This document shows, in pieces, positions 34,539 to 42,737 of a stretch of 64,000 bases of DNA. Position numbers and translations under genes: made by a program. This stretch comes from DATLLJ01 sp965229885 (lineage in GTDB: Bacteria; Acidobacteriota; Vicinamibacteria; Vicinamibacterales; CAVVIG01), in contig CBDDJX010000003.1 in assembly GCA_965229885.1 (NCBI GenBank), positions 186,001 through 250,000 of the forward strand, read 5' to 3'. Every line of letters begins with the position of its first letter. The first letter of the stretch is position 1. The notes under the pieces are model-generated. The model was not told the origin of the DNA. It ran no database searches and saw only the letters and a list, made by a program, of their open reading frames with translations.

Positions 34539-35404
34539 TCGATCTGCACACACACACGACCGAGTCCGATGGCTGGTGCGCGCCAGTCGAACTCGTAGCC
34601 CGGGCGGCCGCGGCGGGCGTCACCGTGCTGGCCGTGACCGATCACGACACCATGGGCGGCTGCGAAGCGGCGGCCGTCGCGTGCGCCGAAGCCGGGGTGA
34701 CGTTCGTGACGGGAATCGAAATCACCGCGATGCGCGGCGATCAGGACGTCCACGTGCTCGGATATTTCATCAATGTGACCGCGCCAGGCCTTCACGCGTT
34801 TCTGTCCGAACAACGCCGCCGGCGCATCGATCGCCTGCGTCAGATGGTGGCGAAGCTCGCCGCGCTGGGGATCGAGCTGGACACGGAGATGATCCTCCAG
34901 CCGGCCCTTGAGGATCCCAGAAAGTCCGCGGGCCGGCCGTGGATCGCTCGTGCCCTCGTCGCCGGCGGGCATGTCGCGAGCACAGGCGAAGCCTTCGATC
35001 GGTGGCTGGTGCGGGGCAAACCGGCATTCGTGCCGCGGCTCGGCGCATCAGTCGCCGAGGTGATCGCACGCATTCACGATGCGAACGGCATCGCCTCGCT
35101 GGCGCACCCGGGGCTCGTCGGCCACGATGAGTGGATTGGGGGCCTGGTCTCTGAAGGTCTCGATGCGCTCGAGGCGTACCACAGCGAGCACGACAGCGCG
35201 GCGACGGCGCGATATGCGGCGATGGCCTCCGCGCTGGGCATTGCCGTGTCGGGCGGATCCGATTTCCATGGCGACCCAACGCATGGCCCCAGGGAGCCGG
35301 GCGCCGTCTCAGTCCCGCGCGATGCCTACGAAACACTGGTTCGGCGGCGGGCCCGTCTGGCAACGATACGCGCCACCGCTTCCGGTGCCCGCACCTCTTC
35401 GTAG
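34535..35404 (+). CDS. PHP-domain metal-dependent phosphoesterase
   Basis: The likely start is TTG 34535, whose TTGA overlaps the previous stop; a longer frame back to 34460 adds a basic stretch unlike the family. The protein opens LIDLHTHTTESDG, the first metal motif. It continues with VTDHDT, GIEIT, SLAHPG and GSDFHG, which are the PHP signature motifs in order. Relatives include 3',5'-nucleotidases acting on pAp and short RNAs (YciV/TrpH type). Metal ligands look complete, so it should be active. Confidence 0.9.
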   Translation: MIDLHTHTTESDGWCAPVELVARAAAAGVTVLAVTDHDTMGGCEAAAVACAEAGVTFVTGIEITAMRGDQDVHVLGYFINVTAPGLHAFLSEQRRRRIDRLRQMVAKLAALGIELDTEMILQPALEDPRKSAGRPWIARALVAGGHVASTGEAFDRWLVRGKPAFVPRLGASVAEVIARIHDANGIASLAHPGLVGHDEWIGGLVSEGLDALEAYHSEHDSAATARYAAMASALGIAVSGGSDFHGDPTHGPREPGAVSVPRDAYETLVRRRARLATIRATASGARTSS

Positions 35405-35515
35405 AACAACACCTCGAATCCGTCGAAGCGCTGCAGGATCGTTTATGATCGTGCCCTGGCTCAAGCGCTGATCACGGCCGCCGGCGTCAGTCTTTTCGGG
35501 CTCGTCAGCGCAGCC

Positions 35516-35920
35516 GTGCTTGGTTTACGGGGCACCGATGTCGGCCGCCACATTTCGTACGGCTTCTTCTCCACGCTGATCATGCTGTTCGCGCATTCGA
35601 TGATGATGTTCTATCTCATCGGCAAAGGAAAGGCCGTCAAGGACGCGATGGCCGAGGGCGGCCTGACCGGCGACCAGTATCACCGCATCGCCATGGTCCG
35701 GAAGCCGGTGTTCTCCGTGGGGACGCTGGCGATGGCCGTTACGATGGTTGCGGCGATCCTCGGCGCGATCGTGGACACGCGTGTGCTCCCATCCATCGTC
35801 CACGGGATGATCGCCTACGGTGCGATCGCCTGCAATGTCGCGGCGTTGAAGGTCGAGATTACCGCGCTGACTGCATCATCCCGCATCGTCGACGAAGTGA
35901 ATCGGCTGCTCGGCTCGTGA
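35516..35920 (+). CDS. Small membrane protein, hypothetical
   Basis: From GTG 35516 the product has 134 residues and three hydrophobic segments, for example FFSTLIMLFAHSMMMFYLIG and SVGTLAMAVTMVAAILGAI. The frame stays open upstream to about 35405 and would add another helix (LITAAGVSLFGLVSAAVL), but no ATG, GTG or TTG lies there. The true start is therefore uncertain or has been lost. The ABC remnant begins 4 nt downstream, so the pair may once have been an operon. Confidence 0.65.
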   Translation: MLGLRGTDVGRHISYGFFSTLIMLFAHSMMMFYLIGKGKAVKDAMAEGGLTGDQYHRIAMVRKPVFSVGTLAMAVTMVAAILGAIVDTRVLPSIVHGMIAYGAIACNVAALKVEITALTASSRIVDEVNRLLGS

Positions 35921-35924
35921 CGGC

Positions 35925-36216
35925 GTGACAACATCTCCACGGTGTTCCGGCCCGATCATCGAGCTCACGGCACTCTCCAGGGACTACCACGGCCTGAGGC
36001 CGCTGCGGAATCGAGAAGCTCACCCTCGCCGAGGGCGAGCTCGTCGCGATTCTCGGACTGGATCAACCGATGGCGGAAACGTTCGTCAATCTCGTCACCG
36101 GCGCCACGTTGCTCGGAGCCGACGTTCAGCAGACCGCGTCCAAGCGTGGATGTGCGCTCGTCGCTGTGACAGCGGACCCGCGGCAAGCGTGGTCCTTGAA
36201 CTTCGAGCGCGCCTAG
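35925..36216 (+). pseudogene. ABC transporter ATP-binding protein, internally deleted remnant
   Basis: The GTG frame at 35925 gives PIIELTALSRDYHGLRPLR. After one extra A near 36014 the next frame continues IEKLTLAEGELVAILGLDQP, then ETFVNLVTGATL. This is the N-terminus of an ABC ATPase with a degenerate P-loop. It then jumps to KRGCALVAVTADPRQA, resembling the C-terminal part of such proteins, and stops at 36214-36216. Walker B and signature motifs are missing. It is inactive. Confidence 0.65.
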
Positions 36217-36264
36217 CCCTAGCTTAGCCATAGCCAGTAGAATGTCACCCTAGGAGAGCCAGTC

Positions 36265-36681
36265 ATGAGCGTGAAGCGTCATTTCGTGCTGTTTATTCTG
36301 ATTGCGACAGCCTGGGCCTGTGGAACCGGCCCGAAGGCGCGGGTCTTCTTCGTCGCGCCGCAGGACGGCGCCACCGTGAAGAGTCCCGTCCACCTCGAGT
36401 TCGGCGTCGAGAACTACCAGGTCGCGGCGGTGCCGCAGGGCACCGTCGAAACCTCGCGCGCAGGCATGGGCCACTACCATGTGGCCGTCGATGCCGAGTG
36501 CCTCCCAGCGGGCACTGCGATCCAGAAGGCGGCGCCCTGGGTCCACTTCGGCGCCGGGAACTCCGAAATTGACATGCAGCTGCCGCCAGGGATGCACAGA
36601 CTGACTCTGCAGCTGGGCGACGACAGGCACGACGCCGTCGAGGGACTGTGCACGAGCATGACGATCAACGTCACGGAATAA
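36265..36681 (+). CDS. DUF4399-family exported protein
   Basis: The 138-residue product has an N-terminal hydrophobic segment ending in WACGTG, so it is exported and may be lipid-anchored at Cys19. The mature part shows the family pattern: VFFVAPQDGATV, GMGHYHVAVD, PWVHFGAGNSEIDMQLPPGMHRLTLQLGD and a final HDAVEGLCTSMTINV. Clustered histidines suggest metal binding, but function is unknown. Confidence 0.82.
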   Translation: MSVKRHFVLFILIATAWACGTGPKARVFFVAPQDGATVKSPVHLEFGVENYQVAAVPQGTVETSRAGMGHYHVAVDAECLPAGTAIQKAAPWVHFGAGNSEIDMQLPPGMHRLTLQLGDDRHDAVEGLCTSMTINVTE

Positions 36682-36687
36682 CCCGCG

Positions 36688-37368
36688 GTGGGCGGGCAGC
36701 GCGTCCTCCTCTTCGACATCGACGGCACGCTGGTGCTCACCGGTGGTGCCGGCCAGCGGGCCATGGCCCGTGCGTTCGAGGAACTCTTTGCGGTCTCCGC
36801 CGCGTTCGGGGACATCGAGATGGCGGGCCGCACCGACACATGGATTCTGTCTAGCGCGGCCGCAGCTCACGGGATCCTTCCATCCGCACTCTCGGCTTTC
36901 CAGGACGCGTATCTCGCGCACCTCGAGCGGGAGCTCGAACCGCCGAACCCGCGAAAGACCATCATGCCGGGTATTCGTCCGCTGCTCGATACGCTTGCCT
37001 TACGTGAGGACACGTATCTCGCGCTGTTGACGGGCAACTACGAGAAAGCCGCGCGCCTGAAGCTCGAACATTTCGACTTGTGGCGGTATTTTCCGTGCGG
37101 CGCCTTCGCCGACGACGGGTCTGATAGAAACAGCTTGTTACCGAAAGCGCTGGCGCGCGTTCGCGCCTTCGGCGGTCCAGCCGTTCAACCCGTCGAGGTG
37201 ATCGTGATCGGCGACACGCCGCATGACGTGGCCTGCGCGCTGGCCTGGGGCGCCACGCCAGTCGGCGTGGCCACGGGGCCTTTCAGCGCGCAGCAGCTCC
37301 GCGACAGCGGTGCTGCAACGGTCTTCGAGGACCTGAGCGATAGCGCCGCGTTTCTAGAGTTGCTATGA
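36688..37368 (+). CDS. HAD superfamily phosphatase (phosphoglycolate phosphatase-like)
   Basis: The GTG start at 36688 lies 6 nt after the DUF4399 stop; the product has 226 residues. Motif I is LLFDIDGTLVLT with both aspartates, motif II LLTGNYE, motif III the Lys in KALARVR or nearby, and motif IV VIVIGDTPHDVACALAWG. A helical cap of about 80 residues places it in subfamily IA, near Gph. Substrate specificity is not readable. Confidence 0.88.
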   Translation: MGGQRVLLFDIDGTLVLTGGAGQRAMARAFEELFAVSAAFGDIEMAGRTDTWILSSAAAAHGILPSALSAFQDAYLAHLERELEPPNPRKTIMPGIRPLLDTLALREDTYLALLTGNYEKAARLKLEHFDLWRYFPCGAFADDGSDRNSLLPKALARVRAFGGPAVQPVEVIVIGDTPHDVACALAWGATPVGVATGPFSAQQLRDSGAATVFEDLSDSAAFLELL

Positions 37369-37376
37369 GGGAGCGT

Positions 37377-37583
37377 TCAGCTTTCGATCAGCCGGACGTC
37401 GCCCGCGCGTGGCCCCTTCTGGGAATCCTCAGGGGTAAACTCCACACGCTGGCCTTCACGCAGTAATTCAAACACCGCGCCCCGCACCGAGCTACGGTGG
37501 AAGAAATGCTCTGTTCCCCCCTCGTCGCGGATGAACCCGAAGCCCTTGTCGATCAGCAGACGCGCGATAGTGCCGTTTGGCAT
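37377..37583 (-). CDS. Cold-shock domain protein
   Basis: ATG 37583 has GGAGGGG 7-13 nt upstream and gives 68 residues. It is a single OB fold with RNP1 KGFGFIRDE and an RNP2-like motif HFFHRSSV, as in CspA proteins that bind single-stranded nucleic acid. It is convergent with the HAD gene, 8 nt apart. Its 5' end overlaps the acidic protein gene by 31 nt. Confidence 0.92.
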   Translation of the reverse strand: MPNGTIARLLIDKGFGFIRDEGGTEHFFHRSSVRGAVFELLREGQRVEFTPEDSQKGPRAGDVRLIES

Positions 37584-37927
37584 ACCCAACCCCTCCGTTC
37601 CGACCCCCAAAGAGATCCTCTCCCCAGGAGACTCAGCCGGTTCGGGCGACCGCGAAAGTGGTGCCACGCTGTCGGGATGCGCGCCGGCCGAGGCGTCCCA
37701 GCTCCAACTCCGCGGAGCTCGAACTCGCGCCAGTCTAGGCAGTTCAACGTGGGAAAGTCAAGCGGAGGCACGACTTGCCACGTTTCGACGTCGTCTGCCG
37801 CGTCGCCCCCGTCCTCGTCGTCTTCCTCGTCATCGTCATCGGAATCCTTCTCGGAATCCTCCTCGGAGTTATCGTCTTCGTCGGGATTATCGTCGTCGAC
37901 GTCGTCATCGAGTTCGAAACGAGGCAT
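37553..37927 (-). CDS. Strongly acidic low-complexity protein
   Basis: The 124-residue frame opens MPRFELDDDVDDDN and is almost pure Asp/Glu up to about residue 45, followed by DVETWQVVPPLDFPTL. After about residue 75 it turns basic and its end overlaps the cold-shock gene, so the real carboxyl end may be different. Acidic tails of this kind occur in nucleic-acid mimic or RNA polymerase delta-like proteins, but no family can be named. It lies between a zinc-ribbon gene and csp, all on one strand. Confidence 0.5.
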   Translation of the reverse strand: MPRFELDDDVDDDNPDEDDNSEEDSEKDSDDDDEEDDEDGGDAADDVETWQVVPPLDFPTLNCLDWREFELRGVGAGTPRPARIPTAWHHFRGRPNRLSLLGRGSLWGSERRGWVCQTALSRVC

Positions 37928-37944
37928 GGGTTGGCGAAAGATCG

Positions 37945-38127
37945 TCAGGCCGCCGGCTCAGTCGTCGGCTTGGGCGCGGCGGTCGAGTAGGTCGACCAGA
38001 AATGGCGGCCGCACTTCGGACAGGTCCAGAACTGGTCGGGTGTCCACGGCATGCCGGGCCCTGGGTCGCGCATGTCCATCTCTGTGCCGCAGCGCTGACA
38101 ACGAATGTGACGATCGAGGTCGGCCAT
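37945..38127 (-). CDS. Small zinc-ribbon protein
   Basis: The 60-residue product reads MADLDRHIRCQRCGTEMDMR then WTCPKCGRHFWSTYS: two CxxC pairs 24 residues apart, a standard zinc ribbon. The C-terminus is Pro/Thr/Ala-rich. ATG 38127 lies 36 bp from the divergent nucleotidyltransferase start. Function unknown. Confidence 0.75.
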   Translation of the reverse strand: MADLDRHIRCQRCGTEMDMRDPGPGMPWTPDQFWTCPKCGRHFWSTYSTAAPKPTTEPAA

Positions 38128-38151
38128 GGGGGGATTCTAGCACTGCAATCG

Positions 38152-38157
38152 TATGAT
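38152..38157 (+). promoter_or_regulatory. -10-like box before the nucleotidyltransferase
   Basis: TATGAT ends 6 nt before GTG 38164, with no room for a Shine-Dalgarno; another leaderless candidate. Confidence 0.45.
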
Positions 38158-38163
38158 GCTCGT

Positions 38164-38820
38164 GTGATACCTGCCATCGTCCTCGCGGCCGGCACGTCCT
38201 CGCGCATGGGCCGTCTCAAACCGAACCTGCCCCTGGGAAGCCGTGGAGGCCCTGGAGACCCTGGAGATCACGACACGTTCCTGACCCGCATCGTCAGGAC
38301 GCTGCTCGACGCCGGCATCGACGACGTGGTCATTGTGCTCGGGCATGAGATGGATGCGGTGCTGCGGAACGTCGCGGAAAGCGGCCTGCCTGCCCGTTTC
38401 GTGGAGAACGCCGACTACTTGAGCGGTCAGCTTTCGTCCCTCGTGGCCGGTCTGCGGCTTGTCGATCGGCCAGGCGTCGCGGCGACGCTCGTCACCCTGG
38501 CGGATGTCCCATTCGTCTCTGCGGCGACCGTACGTGCGGTCGTCGAACGCTACCAGCGGACACACGCACCCGTCGTCCGGCCGACGCGCGGCGGCCGGCA
38601 CGGACACCCACTGCTCGTCGATCGCTCCTTGTTCGATCAACTGCGGCACGCCGATCCACGGGAGGGCGCCAAGCCTGTGGTACGTGCGCACGCGTCGGCC
38701 GATGGAGACGTCGAGGTTGATGACGAAGGCGCGTTCGCGGATATCGACACGCTGGAGGAGTACGAGCGCGCGCTCACGTCGCCGTGTCGCCTCTTCTACC
38801 CTTTCAAGCCGAGCATCTGA
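38164..38820 (+). CDS. MocA/MobA-like molybdenum cofactor nucleotidyltransferase
   Basis: From GTG 38164 the product has 218 residues and opens IPAIVLAAGTSSRMGRLKPN, the NTP-transferase signature loop with the conserved Arg and Lys. Later motifs are TLADVPFVSAATVRAV (metal-binding Asp) and GHPLLVDRSLFDQL. These fit MocA-like cytidylyl or guanylyl transferases of the molybdenum cofactor. A Gly/Pro/Asp insert (RGGPGDPGDHD) interrupts the segment after the loop and is written as a GGAGACCCT-like DNA repeat. The frame is open for 211 codons upstream, but that is not coding. Confidence 0.85.
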   Translation: MIPAIVLAAGTSSRMGRLKPNLPLGSRGGPGDPGDHDTFLTRIVRTLLDAGIDDVVIVLGHEMDAVLRNVAESGLPARFVENADYLSGQLSSLVAGLRLVDRPGVAATLVTLADVPFVSAATVRAVVERYQRTHAPVVRPTRGGRHGHPLLVDRSLFDQLRHADPREGAKPVVRAHASADGDVEVDDEGAFADIDTLEEYERALTSPCRLFYPFKPSI

Positions 38821-38829
38821 AGGCGCCCG

Positions 38830-39076
38830 TACTGTCGGAAGTGGTGGTCGAAGGAAAAGGCGCTGGCCACGTGACCGCGCCGAAGGTGGGTCTCGGCTCC
38901 GTCTATGAGTTCACCGCGCAGGACGGGAAGGGCGAATACCTCGACGGCGGCAAGACCCACAAGGTCACCTTGCCCGGTCCGGTCCAGCTACAATGTGCTG
39001 CTGCGCCTCTACGGCCCGCTCGAAGCCTTTTTCGACCAGACCTGGAAACCTGGCGATTTCGAGCTGGTCAAGTTTA
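38830..39076 (+). pseudogene. DUF1254/DUF1214-type protein C-terminus, remnant
   Basis: One frame gives VYEFTAQDGKGEYLDGGKTH then KVTLPGP; after a shift near 38985 another gives YNVLLRLYGPLEAFFDQTWK then PGDFELVK. Both match the end of DUF1254/DUF1214 proteins. The start and the first domain are absent, so it is a fragment. Confidence 0.6.
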
Positions 39077-39121
39077 GGATATCGTCGATCGGACTGCACA
39101 GTCCTTTGACCTGAAAGCGAG

Positions 39122-39271
39122 ATGACCATGAAGAACATGTTCGGAATTGCCGCCCTGGCCGTCGTGGCTTCGGTCACGTTTCTCCAATCCGGGCTCAGCG
39201 CCCAGCCGCTGGCCAAGGCCGCGGTCGGGGAGAAGATCAAGAAAGTCGAAGACGGCGTCGACGCATTCTGA
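39122..39271 (+). pseudogene. Small exported protein truncated by an IS3 insertion
   Basis: The frame reads MTMKNMFGIAALAVVASVTF, a signal peptide with cleavage near LSAQP, then EKIKKVEDGVDAF and stop. The TGA is the first three bases of the IS left inverted repeat (39269-39271), so the original protein continued beyond this point. The 49 residues present are the exported N-terminal part. The missing 3' end is not found on the other side of the element. Confidence 0.6.
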
Positions 39272-39299
39272 GCCTGATCCGATCTGGTGAACAGGTTCA

Positions 39300-40262
39300 C
39301 TACGCTGTTTGAGTGGCTCTTCGTTCCTCATTTCCAGACAAGAGCGACGGGTGTGGGCGCTGTGGGAAACCGCGTCCTGTGCGGTTTGCCATGGCGTCCC
39401 TGCCCTCTGCCCGCGCGCGCCGCTCGTACGCCGCCGGACTGATCTGGCCGATCGTCGAGTGCCGGCGACGTTGGTTAGAGAACACCTCGATGTAAGCGAA
39501 CAACTCCCGCTTGGCCTCGCTGCAGCTGTCGAAGCGACCGGCGAGTTCCGCTTTGATCGTCGAGAAGCAGCTTTCCATCACCGCGTTATCGTGGCAGTTG
39601 CCCCGCCGGCTCATGCTGCACACGATGCCGCGCGCCTCGAGGACGTCCTGATCATCCTCGCTCGCGTATGTCGAGCCCTGGTCGGAGTGCTGGAGCAGGC
39701 CGATCTCGGGGCACCGGCGCGTGAGCGCCGCCTCCAGGGCGGTGATCGTCACATGGCGGTCGTTCACGGCGCTGACGGCCCAGCCCACGATGCACCGCGA
39801 GAACAGATCTAGGATCGCCGCGAGGTAGAGCTTGCCGCTGCTGCCGATGACGAACTCGGTCGTGTCGCCGACCCACCGCTGATTCGGCGCGTCCGCCTCG
39901 CACTGGCGGTCCAGTAGATTCGCCGCGACCGGTTGGGCGTGATCACTCATGGTTGTCAGCTTGTAGCGCTTCCGGCGCCGCGCCTGTAGGCCGTCTTCCT
40001 GCATCAATCGCACGACCCGTTTGCGGCTGACGTGCTCGTCCTGCTCGATCAGATCCTCGTGAATGCGCGGACTGCCGTACCGCTGCGTACTCTCCTCGAA
40101 CGAGGCCCGCACCAGCACGGTCAGCCGACGATCATCACGGGTGTGCGTCGATTCCGGACGACGCTGCCAGGCGTAGAAGCCGCTGCGCGTCACGCGCAGA
40201 CATCGACAGAGAATGCTCACCGTATGCTCGGCCTTCTTCGCCGCGATGAAGGTACACCTCAT
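39300..40262 (-). CDS. IS3-family transposase OrfB (DDE integrase domain)
   Basis: ATG 40262 overlaps the orfA TGA (ATGA). The 320-residue product has the HTH-like N-terminal stretch with CRCLRVTRSGFYAW and the DDE core: WVGDTTEFVI (D), LLQHSDQGSTYAS (D) and CHDNAVMESCFSTIK (E). The catalytic triad is intact. The end carries RRRHSTIGQISPAAYE, usual for IS3 OrfB. Confidence 0.93.
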   Translation of the reverse strand: MRCTFIAAKKAEHTVSILCRCLRVTRSGFYAWQRRPESTHTRDDRRLTVLVRASFEESTQRYGSPRIHEDLIEQDEHVSRKRVVRLMQEDGLQARRRKRYKLTTMSDHAQPVAANLLDRQCEADAPNQRWVGDTTEFVIGSSGKLYLAAILDLFSRCIVGWAVSAVNDRHVTITALEAALTRRCPEIGLLQHSDQGSTYASEDDQDVLEARGIVCSMSRRGNCHDNAVMESCFSTIKAELAGRFDSCSEAKRELFAYIEVFSNQRRRHSTIGQISPAAYERRARAEGRDAMANRTGRGFPQRPHPSLLSGNEERRATQTA

Positions 40263-40513
40263 CGGCTCTGCTTCGCGAAGAAGGCCGCCGCTTGTTTCAG
40301 GATGTCGCGCTCCTCGGCGAGGATCCGATTCGCTTTGCGGAGCCGTGCCAGCTCCTCCCGCTCCGCCGGCGTCAGGCCGGTCTTGCCTTTCGTCCGATCG
40401 GCTTGGGCGTGTCGGACCCAATGCGCCAGCGATGACGGCGTCAGATCCAGGTCGCGCGAGCCGGCACCGATCGTCTTGCCCTCATCCAACACGAGCCGGA
40501 CCGCGCCGGCCAT
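40259..40513 (-). CDS. IS3-family transposase OrfA
   Basis: The 84-residue frame contains a helix-turn-helix with LDLTPSSLAHWVRHAQADR and a leucine-zipper-like tail LRKANRILAEERDILKQAA. Upstream in frame RQFTEEF can be read before ATG 40513, followed by a TGA. The usual start about 10 codons further up has therefore been lost or shifted. Part of this orfA recurs as a fragment at 44850-44945. Confidence 0.85.
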   Translation of the reverse strand: MAGAVRLVLDEGKTIGAGSRDLDLTPSSLAHWVRHAQADRTKGKTGLTPAEREELARLRKANRILAEERDILKQAAAFFAKQSR

Positions 40514-40672
40514 GAACTCCTCCGTGAACTGTCGTCACGCGCGTCGTCCCGCTCTGCGTGATCCCCTTCTGGACATCGTATCCACCTTTCGGATTGTGTC
40601 CACGAAACCGGATCAAGCTCACGAGGACCCTCGACCGAGCAATGAGACACTACGCGCGCCGCCAACGGCATT

Positions 40673-41362
40673 CTACTTATACGCCAGAATCACCGCTCGA
40701 TCGTCGCTGCCTTCCGACGTGGCAACGAGCTTGACGTCACGAAATCCGACGTCTAGAAGCATCAGTTCGACGCAAGACAAGGATGGTCCCCAATAGTTCG
40801 TTGTGTCCGAGTTGAGGCTGTCGGCTGGGTAGAACTGCAGGACCGGCTGGTCTTGTCCCTTGAGGTAGTGGGTCTCGATGACTGCGCACTCGTTCGTGAC
40901 CCTGGACAACTGTTCCAGAGATTGAATGGGGTTACGTTGGTGATACAGGACGCCAAGAAACAGTGACACATCGAACGTATCGTTGACCTGGGTGATGTCC
41001 AGCCTCTTCACCTTCAGGGCCGACCCGAGGTGGCGCGCGGCGACCCGAAAACCTGCTCCGCCTTTGAGTTCAACTCCGTATTTGCTCTTGACGAACTCTG
41101 TGTGCTGGAAGGTGTCAATGGCCGTGACGGCAGCACCCCGCCCTTCGCACAAGAACGAAAACACGCCGTCCCAGCATCCGATGTCCAAGACGCTTTTCCC
41201 TTTCAGGGAATGAGGGATCCCAACGGCCCGGAATTCTTGTTCCGCGAGGCTCGAGTGCCCCGGGGTGACGACTCCGTCTCCCAGGTCGATCGTGTGCCAC
41301 CAGAACGGCACGCGCCGAATGCCCGCCAGTTTCGCGTCTCTGTCGCTACGAACCATCTCCAC
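40673..41362 (-). CDS. SAM-dependent methyltransferase (CmoB/DUF1698-like)
   Basis: The 229-residue product has motif I VLDIGCWDGVFSF, a preceding PFWWHTIDLGDGVVTPG and YLKGQDQPVLQFYPAD near the end. This resembles the tRNA (mo5U34)-methyltransferase-like family often found beside surface-polysaccharide genes. The glycosyltransferase nearby and a GC content that looks lower than the core genes fit a transferred polysaccharide island. Target not known. Confidence 0.82.
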   Translation of the reverse strand: MEMVRSDRDAKLAGIRRVPFWWHTIDLGDGVVTPGHSSLAEQEFRAVGIPHSLKGKSVLDIGCWDGVFSFLCEGRGAAVTAIDTFQHTEFVKSKYGVELKGGAGFRVAARHLGSALKVKRLDITQVNDTFDVSLFLGVLYHQRNPIQSLEQLSRVTNECAVIETHYLKGQDQPVLQFYPADSLNSDTTNYWGPSLSCVELMLLDVGFRDVKLVATSEGSDDRAVILAYK

Positions 41363-41571
41363 CAGATCCCACTGTCAGCAATTCATCCACGTCCCCGACG
41401 TCCTCCCGTAAGCGAGTGCGGCTTTGGGGGTTGTCGAGCCGCAGACACGCGCTGGTGTCGGAAGCCGTCAGGTCATGAACTAGGCCAAGAGAGTCTTGTG
41501 GTCAGCTGCTCGGTCGATCCGCGTTCGACCAGCGTGCGATGCATTCAGACTCGCCGGCCCGAGGATTTCAG

Positions 41572-41577
41572 TATGAT
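41572..41577 (+). promoter_or_regulatory. -10-like box before the glycosyltransferase
   Basis: TATGAT ends 8 nt before ATG 41586; no Shine-Dalgarno. The gap 41363-41585 between the two divergent genes shows nothing else. Confidence 0.45.
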
Positions 41578-41585
41578 AATCCATT

Positions 41586-42737
41586 ATGCTATTCGATAGG
41601 CTCCCCTTCAGCCTGGTGGTCTCGACGGAGCACTCGGGCATCGGCCGATACTCGCAAGAACTGGCAAAGCGGCTGCCGGTCTCGCCGATTTACACCGCAC
41701 GATACGGGTCCATGCGTCAGGACCTACGCCTTGGATGGGATCTGATGCGCGCTCGGCATGCCGTCCATCTTTCGAACCACCACCTGGGGCGTTGGGTTTC
41801 GTGGTTGTCTCAGCCGTGCGTCGTGACGGTCCACGACCTCGTTCGGCTGGCGTTCCCATACGCTCCCGAAGACCGGATGGCAGCTGTCGGGCTCGCGCTC
41901 GACCGACGAGGAATCCGTAAGGCAACGCATGTCATCTGCACCTCCGAGGCAACCAAGAAAGACCTCATGCAGCATTTGGCCGTGGCGGCAGAGAAGATCA
42001 CAGTGATCTACAACGGGATAGATCACAGCGTATTCAAGCCGTCCCCGGTGAACGATGGACGCTTCTCTGCACCGTATGTACTCTACGTTGGTTCGGAACG
42101 GCCGCGGAAGAACCTGGTGTGTTTGTTGCGCGCTTTTGCCGCCCTCAAAGACCGCGGACCAAGATTCGCGTCACTTCGATTGCTCAAAGTGGGCTCGGCC
42201 GGACGCTCGGATGGGTACCGCACGGCCACGCTCGAAGAAGCACGGCGGCTCGGGGTCGACCACGACATCGACTTCGTCGACCACGTGTCTGATCAGGACC
42301 TTGCTGTCGTCTATTCGAACGCAATTGCGCTCGTCTACCCTTCGCTGTACGAGGGATTTGGCCTCCCCGTCGTCGAAGCTATGGCCTGTGGCTGTCCCGT
42401 TGTCGCCAGTAATGTTTCGTCCTTGCCCGAAGTGGCTGGGTCGGCGGCATTGCTGGTCGATCCCAACGATCCTGTCGGGTTCGCTGAAGCACTGCACGGC
42501 GTGATTCTGGATCGAGATCTCAAAACGCGCCTCCGCGGCGACGGATTACGTCGTGCGGGTGATTCTTCATGGGACAAGACCGCTTCGGCCACGTATGCGG
42601 TTTACGAAGGAGTGCTTGCTGGCGCGAGCAGGTCCGTCGGGGGCCCGTTATCAGCGCAGGACGACGGGGCGCCTGTGCCGAGCTGTCAGAGCCCCGGCGA
42701 GCCGAGCAGGGCCCCCAGCTGGGGTCGCACATCGTAG
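41586..42737 (+). CDS. Glycosyltransferase family 4 (GT-B)
   Basis: The 383-residue product has a GT-B fold. The N-terminal domain has HSGIGRYSQELAKRLP and VVTVHDLVRLAFP. The hinge GIDHSVFKP and YVLYVGSERPRKN open the nucleotide-sugar domain, which contains the EX7E motif EGFGLPVVEAMACGCPVV. It is a retaining transferase probably working on surface polysaccharide. The last 35 residues are unlike the family and overlap the convergent HAD gene, so the 3' end may have been altered. Confidence 0.9.
   Translation: MLFDRLPFSLVVSTEHSGIGRYSQELAKRLPVSPIYTARYGSMRQDLRLGWDLMRARHAVHLSNHHLGRWVSWLSQPCVVTVHDLVRLAFPYAPEDRMAAVGLALDRRGIRKATHVICTSEATKKDLMQHLAVAAEKITVIYNGIDHSVFKPSPVNDGRFSAPYVLYVGSERPRKNLVCLLRAFAALKDRGPRFASLRLLKVGSAGRSDGYRTATLEEARRLGVDHDIDFVDHVSDQDLAVVYSNAIALVYPSLYEGFGLPVVEAMACGCPVVASNVSSLPEVAGSAALLVDPNDPVGFAEALHGVILDRDLKTRLRGDGLRRAGDSSWDKTASATYAVYEGVLAGASRSVGGPLSAQDDGAPVPSCQSPGEPSRAPSWGRTS

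Larger units (their letters stand above)
39269..40621 (-). mobile_element. IS3-family insertion sequence, about 1353 bp
   Basis: Terminal inverted repeats begin TGAGCCTGATCCG at 39269 (plus) and TGAGCTTGATCCG at 40621 (minus) and stay alike for about 25 bp. Between them lie orfA and orfB on the minus strand. The flanking bases (ATTC on the left, CGAG on the right) are not a target duplication, so one side has probably been rearranged since insertion. Confidence 0.85.

Noticed and set aside
37531..38163. Upstream extension of the MocA-like frame by 211 codons
   Set aside because: Overlaps three minus-strand genes and lacks family similarity; GTG 38164 begins exactly at the nucleotidyltransferase motif.
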